Below are positions 25,601 through 33,493 of a DNA stretch of 50,015 bases, one piece after another. The notes under the pieces were generated by a model. The model saw nothing but the letters and a program-made list of their open reading frames with translations. It ran no database searches and was not told the origin of the DNA. This DNA comes from an uncultured Alphaproteobacteria bacterium (GTDB lineage Bacteria; Pseudomonadota; Alphaproteobacteria; Rhodobacterales; Rhodobacteraceae): NCBI GenBank assembly GCA_902537235.1, contig CACBAO010000011.1, forward strand, positions 1 to 50,015. Reading direction: 5' to 3'. A program made the position numbers and the translations under genes. How positions within the stretch are numbered: position 1 is the first letter of the stretch; each line of letters opens with the position of its first letter.

Positions 25601-26398
25601 TTATACTTTCCACACATTAGGCGTATCCACTTGCCAAATCTCCAATAGTAAATGTATAGCTCTATCTTTAATTGCTTTTGCATCTGACCCAAACATTCGT
25701 ACTAGCAAGCAATCATTTCTTAGACTGCTTCCAAAATACACATTTTTATTATCTTTTTTCAGATTTTTTAATTTTTGTTCGTAAACCACTGATTTGGCCC
25801 CTACATAGTAAAATGACGCGTAAGACTTTATACCCTTTAAACCTGCACAGTGTAATGGGACACTTTCTCTCCACCCTGACTGGTCAAAATATATCAATTT
25901 ATCTCCCTTATATATTTTCCACCTATCATTAAAATTCGATTTTTGAATATTTTCTCCCATTGCGGATCGGCCAAGAACTATCTGATCAAAGGCTAGAAAT
26001 TCTGAGTTATCTTCAATAAATATCGTAATCTTTCTTGAGAGATCACTCTTTGAAAAAAGTATGGTGTCTTGCGGCAGCCAAAGTAATTTACTGTTTCTAC
26101 GTACGAAAAAAGTTACTTCGACCTCTGCTGATCCATTGCTCGCTTTATAAATTTTTTCTGACGCCTGTGTTGTTACGACAATCGAACTTTCTTCAGCCGC
26201 TTCTATCGAACATTCAAATTTGTCACCTCCTGTAATACCACCAGCTGTATTAATAACAACACACTCTTTAATTTTGGAAAAGTTTTTAGGAAAAAAGATC
26301 CTTGACGAGCCTTCCTGATAAAGTTCGCCAATTTTATTCTGACTACCTATGATTGTAGCCTTTAGTGTTCCTGTAGCTCTTTCAAGTGGCTGATACAT
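25601..26398 (-). CDS. ureD: Urease accessory protein UreD
   Basis: A protein of about 265 residues of the UreD family, the platform that binds apo-urease and recruits UreF and UreG. Typical parts are NTAGGITGGDKFECSIEA, TTQASEKIYKA and the LPQDTILF segment. The ATG at 26396-26398 has AAGAG a few bases upstream and is preferred; a TTG at 26410 would add four residues. It is 33 bases after urtE, which links the transporter and the enzyme in one transcript. Confidence 0.93.
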   Translation of the reverse strand: MYQPLERATGTLKATIIGSQNKIGELYQEGSSRIFFPKNFSKIKECVVINTAGGITGGDKFECSIEAAEESSIVVTTQASEKIYKASNGSAEVEVTFFVRRNSKLLWLPQDTILFSKSDLSRKITIFIEDNSEFLAFDQIVLGRSAMGENIQKSNFNDRWKIYKGDKLIYFDQSGWRESVPLHCAGLKGIKSYASFYYVGAKSVVYEQKLKNLKKDNKNVYFGSSLRNDCLLVRMFGSDAKAIKDRAIHLLLEIWQVDTPNVWKV

Positions 26399-26431
26399 AT
26401 AGCTCTTCAAAAAAATATCTATAGTAGAATA

Positions 26432-27139
26432 CTATAAACTAACAGCTTCCAATAGTTGTTTTTTTTCTAATTTATTTGTTTTTCCCTCAAGAACAAATCT
26501 TCCTCGCTTCATCACATAAGTATAATCAGACAATTCATAAGCAAAATCAAAATACTGCTCTACCAGAACAATAGCTATAGAACCTTCCTCTCTTAGAGAA
26601 CCGATAACTTTTCCAATCTGCATGATAATATTTGGCTGAATACCCTCTGTTGGTTCATCAAGTAGTAGTAGTCTTGGTCTAGTAACTAAAGCTCTTGCAA
26701 TTGCCAATTGCTGTTGCTGACCACCAGATAAATCCCCCCCTCTTCTATTCAGCATATTGGAAAGGACTGGGAACATTTCAAATATCTGTCTTGGTATAAA
26801 TCTTTTTTCTTTTTCAAGGCAAGAATAACCTATCTCTAAATTTTCTTTAACGGATAATAAAGGAAAAATTTCTCTTCCCTGAGGAACATAAGCAATGCCA
26901 TTTCTTGCCAAATCATACTGATTTGAGTTGTTAACATTACTATCTAATGCGTAGTAAGTTCCCTTTGAAATTGGATGCGACCCTGACATTACTTTGAGTA
27001 GCGCCGTTTTCCCAACTCCGTTTGGTCCAATCACACTTGTTATCTTTCCAATTTCGGCTTTAAAATTAATATCAAATAAAATCTGTGAACCAGAATAGTG
27101 CATATCAATATTCTCCAGAATAAAATGCTTAGCGTCCAA
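26432..27139 (-). CDS. urtE: Urea ABC transporter, ATP-binding protein UrtE
   Basis: A 235-residue LivF-type ATPase. Walker A is GPNGVGKTALLK, the signature LSGGQQQQLAIARAL and Walker B LLLLDEPTEGIQP; EGIQPNI is characteristic of UrtE. Starting at a TTG (27137-27139) with GAGG six bases upstream and overlapping urtD by 11 bases, it pairs with UrtD to power urea import. Direct continuation into ureD shows that uptake and hydrolysis are expressed together. Confidence 0.94.
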   Translation of the reverse strand: MDAKHFILENIDMHYSGSQILFDINFKAEIGKITSVIGPNGVGKTALLKVMSGSHPISKGTYYALDSNVNNSNQYDLARNGIAYVPQGREIFPLLSVKENLEIGYSCLEKEKRFIPRQIFEMFPVLSNMLNRRGGDLSGGQQQQLAIARALVTRPRLLLLDEPTEGIQPNIIMQIGKVIGSLREEGSIAIVLVEQYFDFAYELSDYTYVMKRGRFVLEGKTNKLEKKQLLEAVSL

Positions 27140-27869
27140 GATAAACCTCTACAACTTCTTTATTTTTTGAGACATGGTCAATGCTACCTTCTGCTAGAAC
27201 AGAGCCCTCATGCAGTACTGTAACTCTACAACCCAAATTTCTTATGAAGTCCATATCATGTTCGACGACAATTATTGACTTCGTTTTTGATAATTCACGT
27301 AGCAATTGAACGGTCATATTCCGCTCCTCTGTAGTCATTCCTGCCGCTGGCTCATCAATAAGCAATAATTTTGGGTCTTGAGATAGTAACATCCCTATTT
27401 CAAGCCATTGTTTCTGTCCATGACTAAGTTCACCTGCTTTTTTTGAAAGCAGACTTGTTAATTTTATTGTGCTTGCAATTTCGCCAACTCTTAATTTTTC
27501 TTGATCAGTATACTTATAAGTTAGGGCGGCAAAGAAGCCCCTGTTGTTTTTTAGTGAAACAACTATATTTTCTTCCACAGATTGCTCTTCGAATATAGTA
27601 GGGCGCTGAAATTTTCTTCCTATCCCCAGTTTAGCAATCTGGTATTCACTCTTCTGGGTGAGTGGTATTGCCACCTCATCCCAGAGAACCTTACCGCTAT
27701 CAGCCTTTGTTTTTCCAGATATTATATCCATAAGTGTTGTTTTTCCAGCACCATTAGGGCCAATAATTGCTCTTAGCTCAGGGTATCCTATCGACCAGCT
27801 TAAACTGTTAATTGCTTTGAACCCGTCAAAAGAAACAGATATGTTCCGAACCTCTAGCAAATCGTTCAT
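27129..27869 (-). CDS. urtD: Urea ABC transporter, ATP-binding protein UrtD
   Basis: A 246-residue LivG-type ATPase with Walker A GPNGAGKTTLMD, signature LSHGQKQWLEIGMLL (the HGQKQWLEIGM form is typical of UrtD), Walker B LLLIDEPAAGMT and the switch His in VVEHDMDF. The ATG at 27867-27869 forms an ATGA overlap with the urtC stop. It works with UrtE on the cytoplasmic face of the UrtB-UrtC channel. Confidence 0.95.
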   Translation of the reverse strand: MNDLLEVRNISVSFDGFKAINSLSWSIGYPELRAIIGPNGAGKTTLMDIISGKTKADSGKVLWDEVAIPLTQKSEYQIAKLGIGRKFQRPTIFEEQSVEENIVVSLKNNRGFFAALTYKYTDQEKLRVGEIASTIKLTSLLSKKAGELSHGQKQWLEIGMLLSQDPKLLLIDEPAAGMTTEERNMTVQLLRELSKTKSIIVVEHDMDFIRNLGCRVTVLHEGSVLAEGSIDHVSKNKEVVEVYLGR

Positions 27870-29026
27870 TTGTTTATCACTCTTTCTTTTACTTTTTCTA
27901 TCAAACCAAACAATCCATTTTGAGTAGCTAGGGTGATACTTACAAAACTAAGACCAAGTATAATAAGCCACCAGTCGACCCAGTTGATATTAATAATCCA
28001 AAAATCAATATTAGGTATTTGACCACTTGTAAAAAAGCTAGATATTAAAGATACAAACGCAGCCCCCAAAACGGCTCCAATTAACTTTCCTCTCCCTCCA
28101 ATTGAGACCCAAACAGCTAGATATATTGACGCTATTGGTGCCAGTTCAGTTGGATTAACTATTCCTGCTTGAGGATAGTAAAGGCTTCCAGCAATTGCTG
28201 CCATTATTGCCGTAACAACAAATATAAGTAATTTATAAAGCTCGACATTATATCCTAGAAAACGAACTCTAGCTTCATCATCTCGAATACCCACTAGCAA
28301 GTTACCAAGCTTTGATTTGGTAATGATAGACGCTATGTAAAAGCCGCAACAGAGAGCAAATGTCGATAGCCAAAGAAATATGACTGAAATTACGTCTTGT
28401 GTAAGGTTTCCATATCCAGGAATATTTTGTAATCCGGAAAGCCCATTATTGCCTCTCAATCCGCTATCATTTTGGAATAAGTAGAGCGATAATGCTAAAG
28501 TCATGGCTTGAGTTAGAATTGACAAATATACGCCTGTGACTCTTGAGCGAAAGGCTAGCCAACCAAAAACCAATGCCAGTAGGCCAGGTATAATTACAAT
28601 TAGTAGAAGATGAATTATTAAAGAGTCCGCAAAAATCCAAATGATTGGAATATCAGACCCACCTACCACTCCAAATATCTGATTTCCAATAGCTTCTTTA
28701 GTCTCTTCTGGAGTTAAAGGGATTAGCTGCTCACTTGCAGCACTTATAACTATTTCTTTTGTCCTTTCATACATTAGCCACATGCCAATTAAATAACCGC
28801 CCAATGCAAAAAACGCCATATGGCCTAGTGAAAGTATCCCACAGTATCCCCAGACTAAATCTAGGGCAATCGCAGCCAGACACAGCATCAAGGTTTTTCC
28901 TAACACTTTAACAAAACTAGTAGACAATAAGCCCATTGCAAGTTCACTCGCTATCGTTACAAAAAGAGAAAATAGAAAAAAAAATATCACAAAATTTAAA
29001 CTTTGATTTCTTTTTATAAAATTCAT
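27866..29026 (-). CDS. urtC: Urea ABC transporter, permease UrtC
   Basis: A 386-residue LivM-type permease with about ten hydrophobic segments, an N-terminal membrane entry, and the LCLAAIALDLVWGYCGILSLGHMAFFALGG-type segment near residues 50-80. A polar loop with SAASEQLIPLTPEETKEAIG (about 95-115) is usual for UrtC. SGLRGNNGLSGLQN and VGIRDDEARVRFLGYNVE follow. It overlaps urtD by four bases and lies 2 bases after urtB. It forms the urea channel with UrtB. Confidence 0.94.
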   Translation of the reverse strand: MNFIKRNQSLNFVIFFFLFSLFVTIASELAMGLLSTSFVKVLGKTLMLCLAAIALDLVWGYCGILSLGHMAFFALGGYLIGMWLMYERTKEIVISAASEQLIPLTPEETKEAIGNQIFGVVGGSDIPIIWIFADSLIIHLLLIVIIPGLLALVFGWLAFRSRVTGVYLSILTQAMTLALSLYLFQNDSGLRGNNGLSGLQNIPGYGNLTQDVISVIFLWLSTFALCCGFYIASIITKSKLGNLLVGIRDDEARVRFLGYNVELYKLLIFVVTAIMAAIAGSLYYPQAGIVNPTELAPIASIYLAVWVSIGGRGKLIGAVLGAAFVSLISSFFTSGQIPNIDFWIININWVDWWLIILGLSFVSITLATQNGLFGLIEKVKERVINK

Positions 29027-29028
29027 AC

Positions 29029-31032
29029 TTAGTCTCCTGCGGCTCTTCCTCGTAGAGCTACGATCCCTCGAGGTCTAAACTGTATAAAAATAATTATGAA
29101 AATAATCATATATGTCTGGGCAGCCAACGTGTTTGACGGATTAAACCACTCAATTACTTTTTGTAAAAGGCCAATTAAAGTAGCTCCAGCCAATGTTCCC
29201 CATATACTACCCACACCTCCAACCACTACTGTCATGAAGCTTTGTACAATATAATCATTGCCAAGCTCAGAAGTAACTTTAGCATATAAACCAATGCCAA
29301 CACCCGCGATGCCTGCTATCCCAGAACCTAAGCCAAAAGTAAACATGTTTATCTGATCAGGATTAACTCCCATACTAGCAGCCATGGAAGGATTTTGGGT
29401 AACGGCTCGCGTCTCCAGTCCAAAGCGAGTTCTGTTTAGAACGTAAATTAAAATAATTGTAAAGGCGATGCTCAAAACAAAAATAGCTACCCTAATCCAA
29501 CTTATTGAAATAATCTCATTGAATATCAACGCTCCGTCTAGCCATTCAGGTGATGTCAAAGGTCTAGCCTGGGTTCCAAATATAATTTTTGCTAGTTGTT
29601 GAAGTGCGATGCTTATTCCGAACGTAGCCAGTAAAGTTTCTAATGGTCTTTTATACAATTTTTTAATTACCAATCTTTCCATTACAATTCCGGCGAAAAA
29701 GGTAACGAGAAAAGCAACAGGAATAGCAATAAGTATAGATAAAGTATAATTTGTAACGAAAAGTTGGACTACATATCCTGAATAAGCACCCATCATGATA
29801 AATTCACCATGTGCCATATTAATTACTCGCATGACACCAAATGTTATTGCTAAGCCGATTGCAGCTAAAAAATAAATTGACGCAAGACTTAGACCCTCTA
29901 AGATTAAATCTACGAAGCTAAAGACTGATACCCGACCATTAATTTCATTGAGTGTCTCTGTTGCAGCATTTGTTACCTCCCTCGAACTTTCCGCGTATTC
30001 TTCATAAAACACATATTGCGAGACAATATTCTTCATATCTTCTCTTGAAACCACAGGCTCTACTTTCCCATTTTTTATCAGCCGGTTAAGCACCCTATTT
30101 CTTTTTTGATAACTATCAAGTGAATGCGCCTCCTCTCTCTGGATATTTCCAATCTCGGCCTGTTGAGTGAGAATATCTTTAAGTTTTTTTTGTGTTAAAA
30201 TTTCAGGCGCTTTTTCTTCTTTAACTAGCATTAAGTAGGCATCAAGGTCAGTAAATGAACCGTCAATCGTGCTAGAATGATTTGTCTCCAAAAAGTCGTA
30301 TTGGTCAATCGCTCCTGTCTCGGGCTCCAATATCTGAGAAATATTAATATTGTCTGGGATTACCTTCTCAGCTTTTAATGCAGTCCTTATTATTTGGTTT
30401 AAAACTCCTCTTACATCTATGCCTAGATCATTTTTTAAAGATCGAATTACTTCAACTCTCTGTGAAATATTCTTCTCGAACCTTACTGTTAATAACTTTT
30501 CCAATCTGATCATTCTATTTTTTATTTTCAGATTTTTTTCTATTTCAATAGCCTTTCTCAATGGCAACCTAAATCTTTCTTCTGGTTTTCTTGCAATTGA
30601 GTCTAAGGTCTTTGATCGTATAGAGGGATCTGCATTCAAAAGTTGGAATTGTACTAGGGCCGAAGAAATAATTGCCCTTACACCACTGTTTGGCTTAATT
30701 TGCTTTATCTTTTTTTTGTCAACAACGTCAATCAGTTGTTCATCAATTACATCAAATATCTTATAAGATTTCTTCTCTAGCTTCTTTGCTGTTACGACTA
30801 ATCCATCAGATTTCCTAAACCAAAGTTCTTTAGAGAGCCACCTTAATAAGAACTTCTCTGTACCGCCAGAATTTAGTTCCAAAAGGCTGTCAATTACAGG
30901 ACTTATCGTCTTTGAAGAACTCTTATGGAAACTAGCTTTATTCGTCCAAATAAACTCTCTTAGATCTTTGTCAGATGCAACTGACGCAGAGGCAAACAAC
31001 ATTACTCCAACAAAAATAAAAAACCTTTTCAC
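29029..31032 (-). CDS. urtB: Urea ABC transporter, permease UrtB with long N-terminal domain
   Basis: A 667-residue permease. Residues 1 to about 20 look like a signal peptide (FFIFVGVMLFASASVAS). Residues about 20-366 form a largely helical, Lys/Glu-rich region expected in the periplasm. Residues 367-667 form the LivH-type permease, with INMAHGEFIMMGAYSGY, ATFGISIALQQ, FGLETRAVTQN and VVVGGVGSIWGTLAG. Many UrtB proteins have an N-terminal extension, commonly near 200-250 residues, and this one is at the long end. The start is GTG at 31030-31032; GGA lies 9-12 bases upstream. A hairpin terminator separates it from urtA, which would lower its synthesis relative to the binding protein. Confidence 0.92.
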   Translation of the reverse strand: MKRFFIFVGVMLFASASVASDKDLREFIWTNKASFHKSSSKTISPVIDSLLELNSGGTEKFLLRWLSKELWFRKSDGLVVTAKKLEKKSYKIFDVIDEQLIDVVDKKKIKQIKPNSGVRAIISSALVQFQLLNADPSIRSKTLDSIARKPEERFRLPLRKAIEIEKNLKIKNRMIRLEKLLTVRFEKNISQRVEVIRSLKNDLGIDVRGVLNQIIRTALKAEKVIPDNINISQILEPETGAIDQYDFLETNHSSTIDGSFTDLDAYLMLVKEEKAPEILTQKKLKDILTQQAEIGNIQREEAHSLDSYQKRNRVLNRLIKNGKVEPVVSREDMKNIVSQYVFYEEYAESSREVTNAATETLNEINGRVSVFSFVDLILEGLSLASIYFLAAIGLAITFGVMRVINMAHGEFIMMGAYSGYVVQLFVTNYTLSILIAIPVAFLVTFFAGIVMERLVIKKLYKRPLETLLATFGISIALQQLAKIIFGTQARPLTSPEWLDGALIFNEIISISWIRVAIFVLSIAFTIILIYVLNRTRFGLETRAVTQNPSMAASMGVNPDQINMFTFGLGSGIAGIAGVGIGLYAKVTSELGNDYIVQSFMTVVVGGVGSIWGTLAGATLIGLLQKVIEWFNPSNTLAAQTYMIIFIIIFIQFRPRGIVALRGRAAGD

Positions 31033-31044
31033 TTAACTAGTTCC

Positions 31045-31076
31045 AAAAAAGTTGTGGGGATAAAATATCCCCACAA
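31045..31076 (-). terminator. Hairpin with T-run between urtA and urtB (attenuator)
   Basis: A perfect 11-base-pair stem (31052-31062 with 31066-31076) and a three-base loop. On the minus strand it is followed by C and then TTTTTT (31050-31045). This is a good intrinsic terminator 17 bases after the urtA stop. Because urtB follows at once without a visible promoter, it probably acts as partial termination, giving more binding protein than permease, and protects the urtA message end. Confidence 0.75.
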
Positions 31077-31092
31077 TAATCCAAGATCATGG

Positions 31093-32367
31093 TCAATAAT
31101 TGGACTTCATCTGCACACACGTCTTAGTTTCAGTATTATACATGCCACAACCCATATCTTTCCAATCTGACATCAAAGGCTTGGACTCTGCCAGGTAATC
31201 TGTCCAAGCATCTCCAGGTACCTCAGAGGTCTGACTGATAATATCGAACTGCCCGTCAGCTTGTATTTCGCCAATTAATACAGGCTTCGCAAGATGGTGA
31301 TTTGGAAGCATTTCAGCCATTCCACCCGTCAAATTTGGCACCTTTAAACCGTACATTGCTTTTCGAACTGCATCTACATCAGTCGTTCCAGCTTTTTCGA
31401 CAGCCTTAACGTACATCTCAAACCCGATTACATGTGCCTCCATTGGATCATTGGTAACGCGATTATCGCCCATGGTCGCTTTCCAATCTTTAATAAAGGC
31501 ATCATTCAAATCAGACTCTGCACTTTGAAAATAATTCCATGCTGCTAAGTGCCCCACTAAATTTGCTGTATCAAGCCCAGACAGCTCTTCTTCACCCACA
31601 GAAAACGCTACCACTGGAATATCATCTGCTGAAATACCTGCAGCAGCCAACTCCTTATAAAATCCAATATTAGCATCACCATTAATTGTTGAAATTACAC
31701 CAACCTTTTTTCCATCTGCTCCCAAAGCGACTACGTCAGCAACAATTTTAGACCAGTCGGAGTGACCAAATGGAGTATAGTTAACAAAAATATCTGATGC
31801 CGGTATTCCTTTATCAATAAGGTACTGATTGAGAATTTTATTGGTAGTTCTAGGATAAACATAGTCCGTACCCAACAATGCAAATTTCTCTACACCGAGT
31901 TCTTCCAAATAGTAATCTGTTGCCGGGATGGCCTGCTGGTTTGGTGCTGCTCCGGTGTAGAAGACATTTTTGGAACTTTCTTCCCCCTCGTACTGTACAG
32001 GATAAAAAAGTAACCCATTAAGTTCTTCTATGACAGGTAATACGGACTTTCGGGAAACAGAGGTCCAGCATCCAAACATAACGTCCACTTCTTGAACGGT
32101 TAATAACTCTCTAGCTTTTTCAGCAAAAAGTGGCCAGTCAGAAGCTGGATCAACAACTACTGGAACTAGTTTCTCTCCATTTATACCACCTTTTGCATTC
32201 TGCTTTTCTATAAGCATCAGCATTGTATCTTTTAGAGTTGTTTCGGATATAGCCATCGTACCAGATAATGAATGTAATATCCCTATTTTAATATCTGAAA
32301 ACGAAGGTACGGTTGATGTTAAAAGAACTATACTCGTTACTAAGCCATATAAATTTTTTCTTATCAT
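31093..32367 (-). CDS. urtA: Urea ABC transporter, substrate-binding protein UrtA
   Basis: A 424-residue periplasmic binding protein of the LivK/AmiC type. A signal peptide covers about residues 1-24, with cleavage likely before DIKIGILHSLSGTMAISE. LMLIEKQNAKGGING, VMFGCWTSVSRKSVLPV, LLFYPVQYEGEESS and FYTGAAPNQQAIPA are diagnostic of urea or short-amide binding proteins, and the family-specific urea contacts are expected there. It is the first gene of the urt-ure transcript, with a 270-base gap upstream. Confidence 0.95.
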   Translation of the reverse strand: MIRKNLYGLVTSIVLLTSTVPSFSDIKIGILHSLSGTMAISETTLKDTMLMLIEKQNAKGGINGEKLVPVVVDPASDWPLFAEKARELLTVQEVDVMFGCWTSVSRKSVLPVIEELNGLLFYPVQYEGEESSKNVFYTGAAPNQQAIPATDYYLEELGVEKFALLGTDYVYPRTTNKILNQYLIDKGIPASDIFVNYTPFGHSDWSKIVADVVALGADGKKVGVISTINGDANIGFYKELAAAGISADDIPVVAFSVGEEELSGLDTANLVGHLAAWNYFQSAESDLNDAFIKDWKATMGDNRVTNDPMEAHVIGFEMYVKAVEKAGTTDVDAVRKAMYGLKVPNLTGGMAEMLPNHHLAKPVLIGEIQADGQFDIISQTSEVPGDAWTDYLAESKPLMSDWKDMGCGMYNTETKTCVQMKSNY

Positions 32368-32463
32368 AATATTTTAACTCCAATAAGCGCGCCATCACGA
32401 AGTAAATAAAAAGCTTGTTTATTTTTGCTTATCTATTAGCTTAGACCGGCACTATGTTGCATT

Positions 32464-32503
32464 TGCGTGCGGTCTTCCTAGCAGTCGGCTGCACGCATTT
32501 TTT
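32464..32503 (+). terminator. Hairpin plus T6 on the plus strand in the urtA-mvaB gap
   Basis: An 11-pair stem with two G-T wobbles (32464-32474 with 32487-32497) and a 12-base loop, followed by TTTTTT at 32498-32503. Read on the plus strand this has the form of an intrinsic terminator, yet no plus-strand gene lies upstream. On the minus strand the same stem lacks a T-run but could fold downstream of mvaB or in the urtA leader. It may end an antisense or small RNA, or be a processing/protection structure. The rest of the 32368-32637 gap is AT-rich and shows no certain promoter. Confidence 0.45.
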
Positions 32504-32579
32504 GCACATGCACCCCCCGATCCTTATGTACATTTTTAATTTATTACTTGAACATTAAAAGTGAAGCGACAAGACTTTA

Positions 32580-32592
32580 TTACGTGACGTAA
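32580..32592. promoter_or_regulatory. Palindrome TTACGT-G-ACGTAA upstream of urtA
   Basis: A perfect 6-1-6 inverted repeat 213 bases before the urtA start and 46 bases after the mvaB stop. Odd-centred palindromes of this size are typical dimer-binding operators. It could control the urt-ure operon, for which nitrogen regulation is expected, but it does not resemble a sigma-54 promoter or an NtrC site that I can recognise. Confidence 0.35.
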
Positions 32593-32637
32593 GATGCGAT
32601 TATTATGCACATTTTTTAATCAAAATTCATAAATTGA

Positions 32638-33492
32638 TCAGTTTTTAAGCAAATTAAACAAATATTTTTCAGCACATAACAGCATTTCTAAGTCTGGAAT
32701 ACCCAAAAAATTCTCGATTCCAATAGCGTTTATCAGCTGTACCGTGCTTAAGTTCCCCTTTGCACCAGGGGCATAAGGGCAACCTCCAAGTCCACCTATC
32801 GCGGTGTCATATGTTGTTATTCCATATTTGAGACCGACTTCAACATTTTTAATTGCATTATCTGATGTATCGTGAAAATGACCAGCAAGTTGCTCTGGAT
32901 TTAAACTTTCACATATAACATTAAGTAGTTCATCAGTTTTTTTTGGAGTTCCCTTGCCAATTGTGTCTCCCAAAGAAACTTCATAGCATCCCATGTCAAG
33001 AAGCTTTGAGGTGACCTCCAAAACACGTTTTGGAGCAACATAACCTTCATAAGGACACTCTACTACACATGACACATACCCTCTCACGGGTATCTTTTTT
33101 TGCCTAGCCTTTTCGAAAATATCCCGGAATCTTGCTAGACTTTCATCTATTGAGCAATTGACATTTTTTTGAGAAAAAGTCTCTGACGCAGCAGCAAAGA
33201 CTGCGACCTCATCTACCTTAGCTTGCAATGCATTTTCAAAACCCTTTAGGTTTGGTGTCAAAGCCGTGTATTTAACACCGTCTCCTCTTATTATTTTCTC
33301 AAAAATTTCATTGGTGCCCCTCATCTGAGGAACCCACTTTGCACTCACAAAACTACCACATTCGATTTTTTCTATTCCAGTAGTACTCAGAATATTAATT
33401 AGTTCAATTTTCTTGTTTATTGGGATTTCATTTTTAATGTTTTGCAGACCATCTCTAGGCCCTACCTCAAAAATATTTATTGTCTCAACCAT
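32638..33492 (-). CDS. mvaB: Hydroxymethylglutaryl-CoA lyase
   Basis: A 284-residue DRE-TIM metallolyase, the usual length. It splits HMG-CoA into acetyl-CoA and acetoacetate, the last leucine step. EVGPRDGLQN carries catalytic Arg13 and metal ligand Asp14; LAGHFHDT supplies the metal-binding His pair; Cys238 in GGLGGCPYAPGAKGN is the catalytic Cys. The gene begins one base after the carboxylase alpha gene. It is the last gene of the liu set before the urea block. Confidence 0.95.
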   Translation of the reverse strand: MVETINIFEVGPRDGLQNIKNEIPINKKIELINILSTTGIEKIECGSFVSAKWVPQMRGTNEIFEKIIRGDGVKYTALTPNLKGFENALQAKVDEVAVFAAASETFSQKNVNCSIDESLARFRDIFEKARQKKIPVRGYVSCVVECPYEGYVAPKRVLEVTSKLLDMGCYEVSLGDTIGKGTPKKTDELLNVICESLNPEQLAGHFHDTSDNAIKNVEVGLKYGITTYDTAIGGLGGCPYAPGAKGNLSTVQLINAIGIENFLGIPDLEMLLCAEKYLFNLLKN

Positions 33493-33493
33493 C

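Noticed and set aside
30350-30766. A 138-residue plus-strand open frame inside urtB, and similar frames opposite ureC, livH and soxA
   Set aside because: They lie antisense to well-supported genes, have no recognisable domain or ribosome site, and their composition is that of an antisense shadow.
32450-32465. Sigma-54 promoter-like CGGCAC...TTGC in the urtA gap
   Set aside because: Spacing is one base short and it points along the plus strand, away from urtA.
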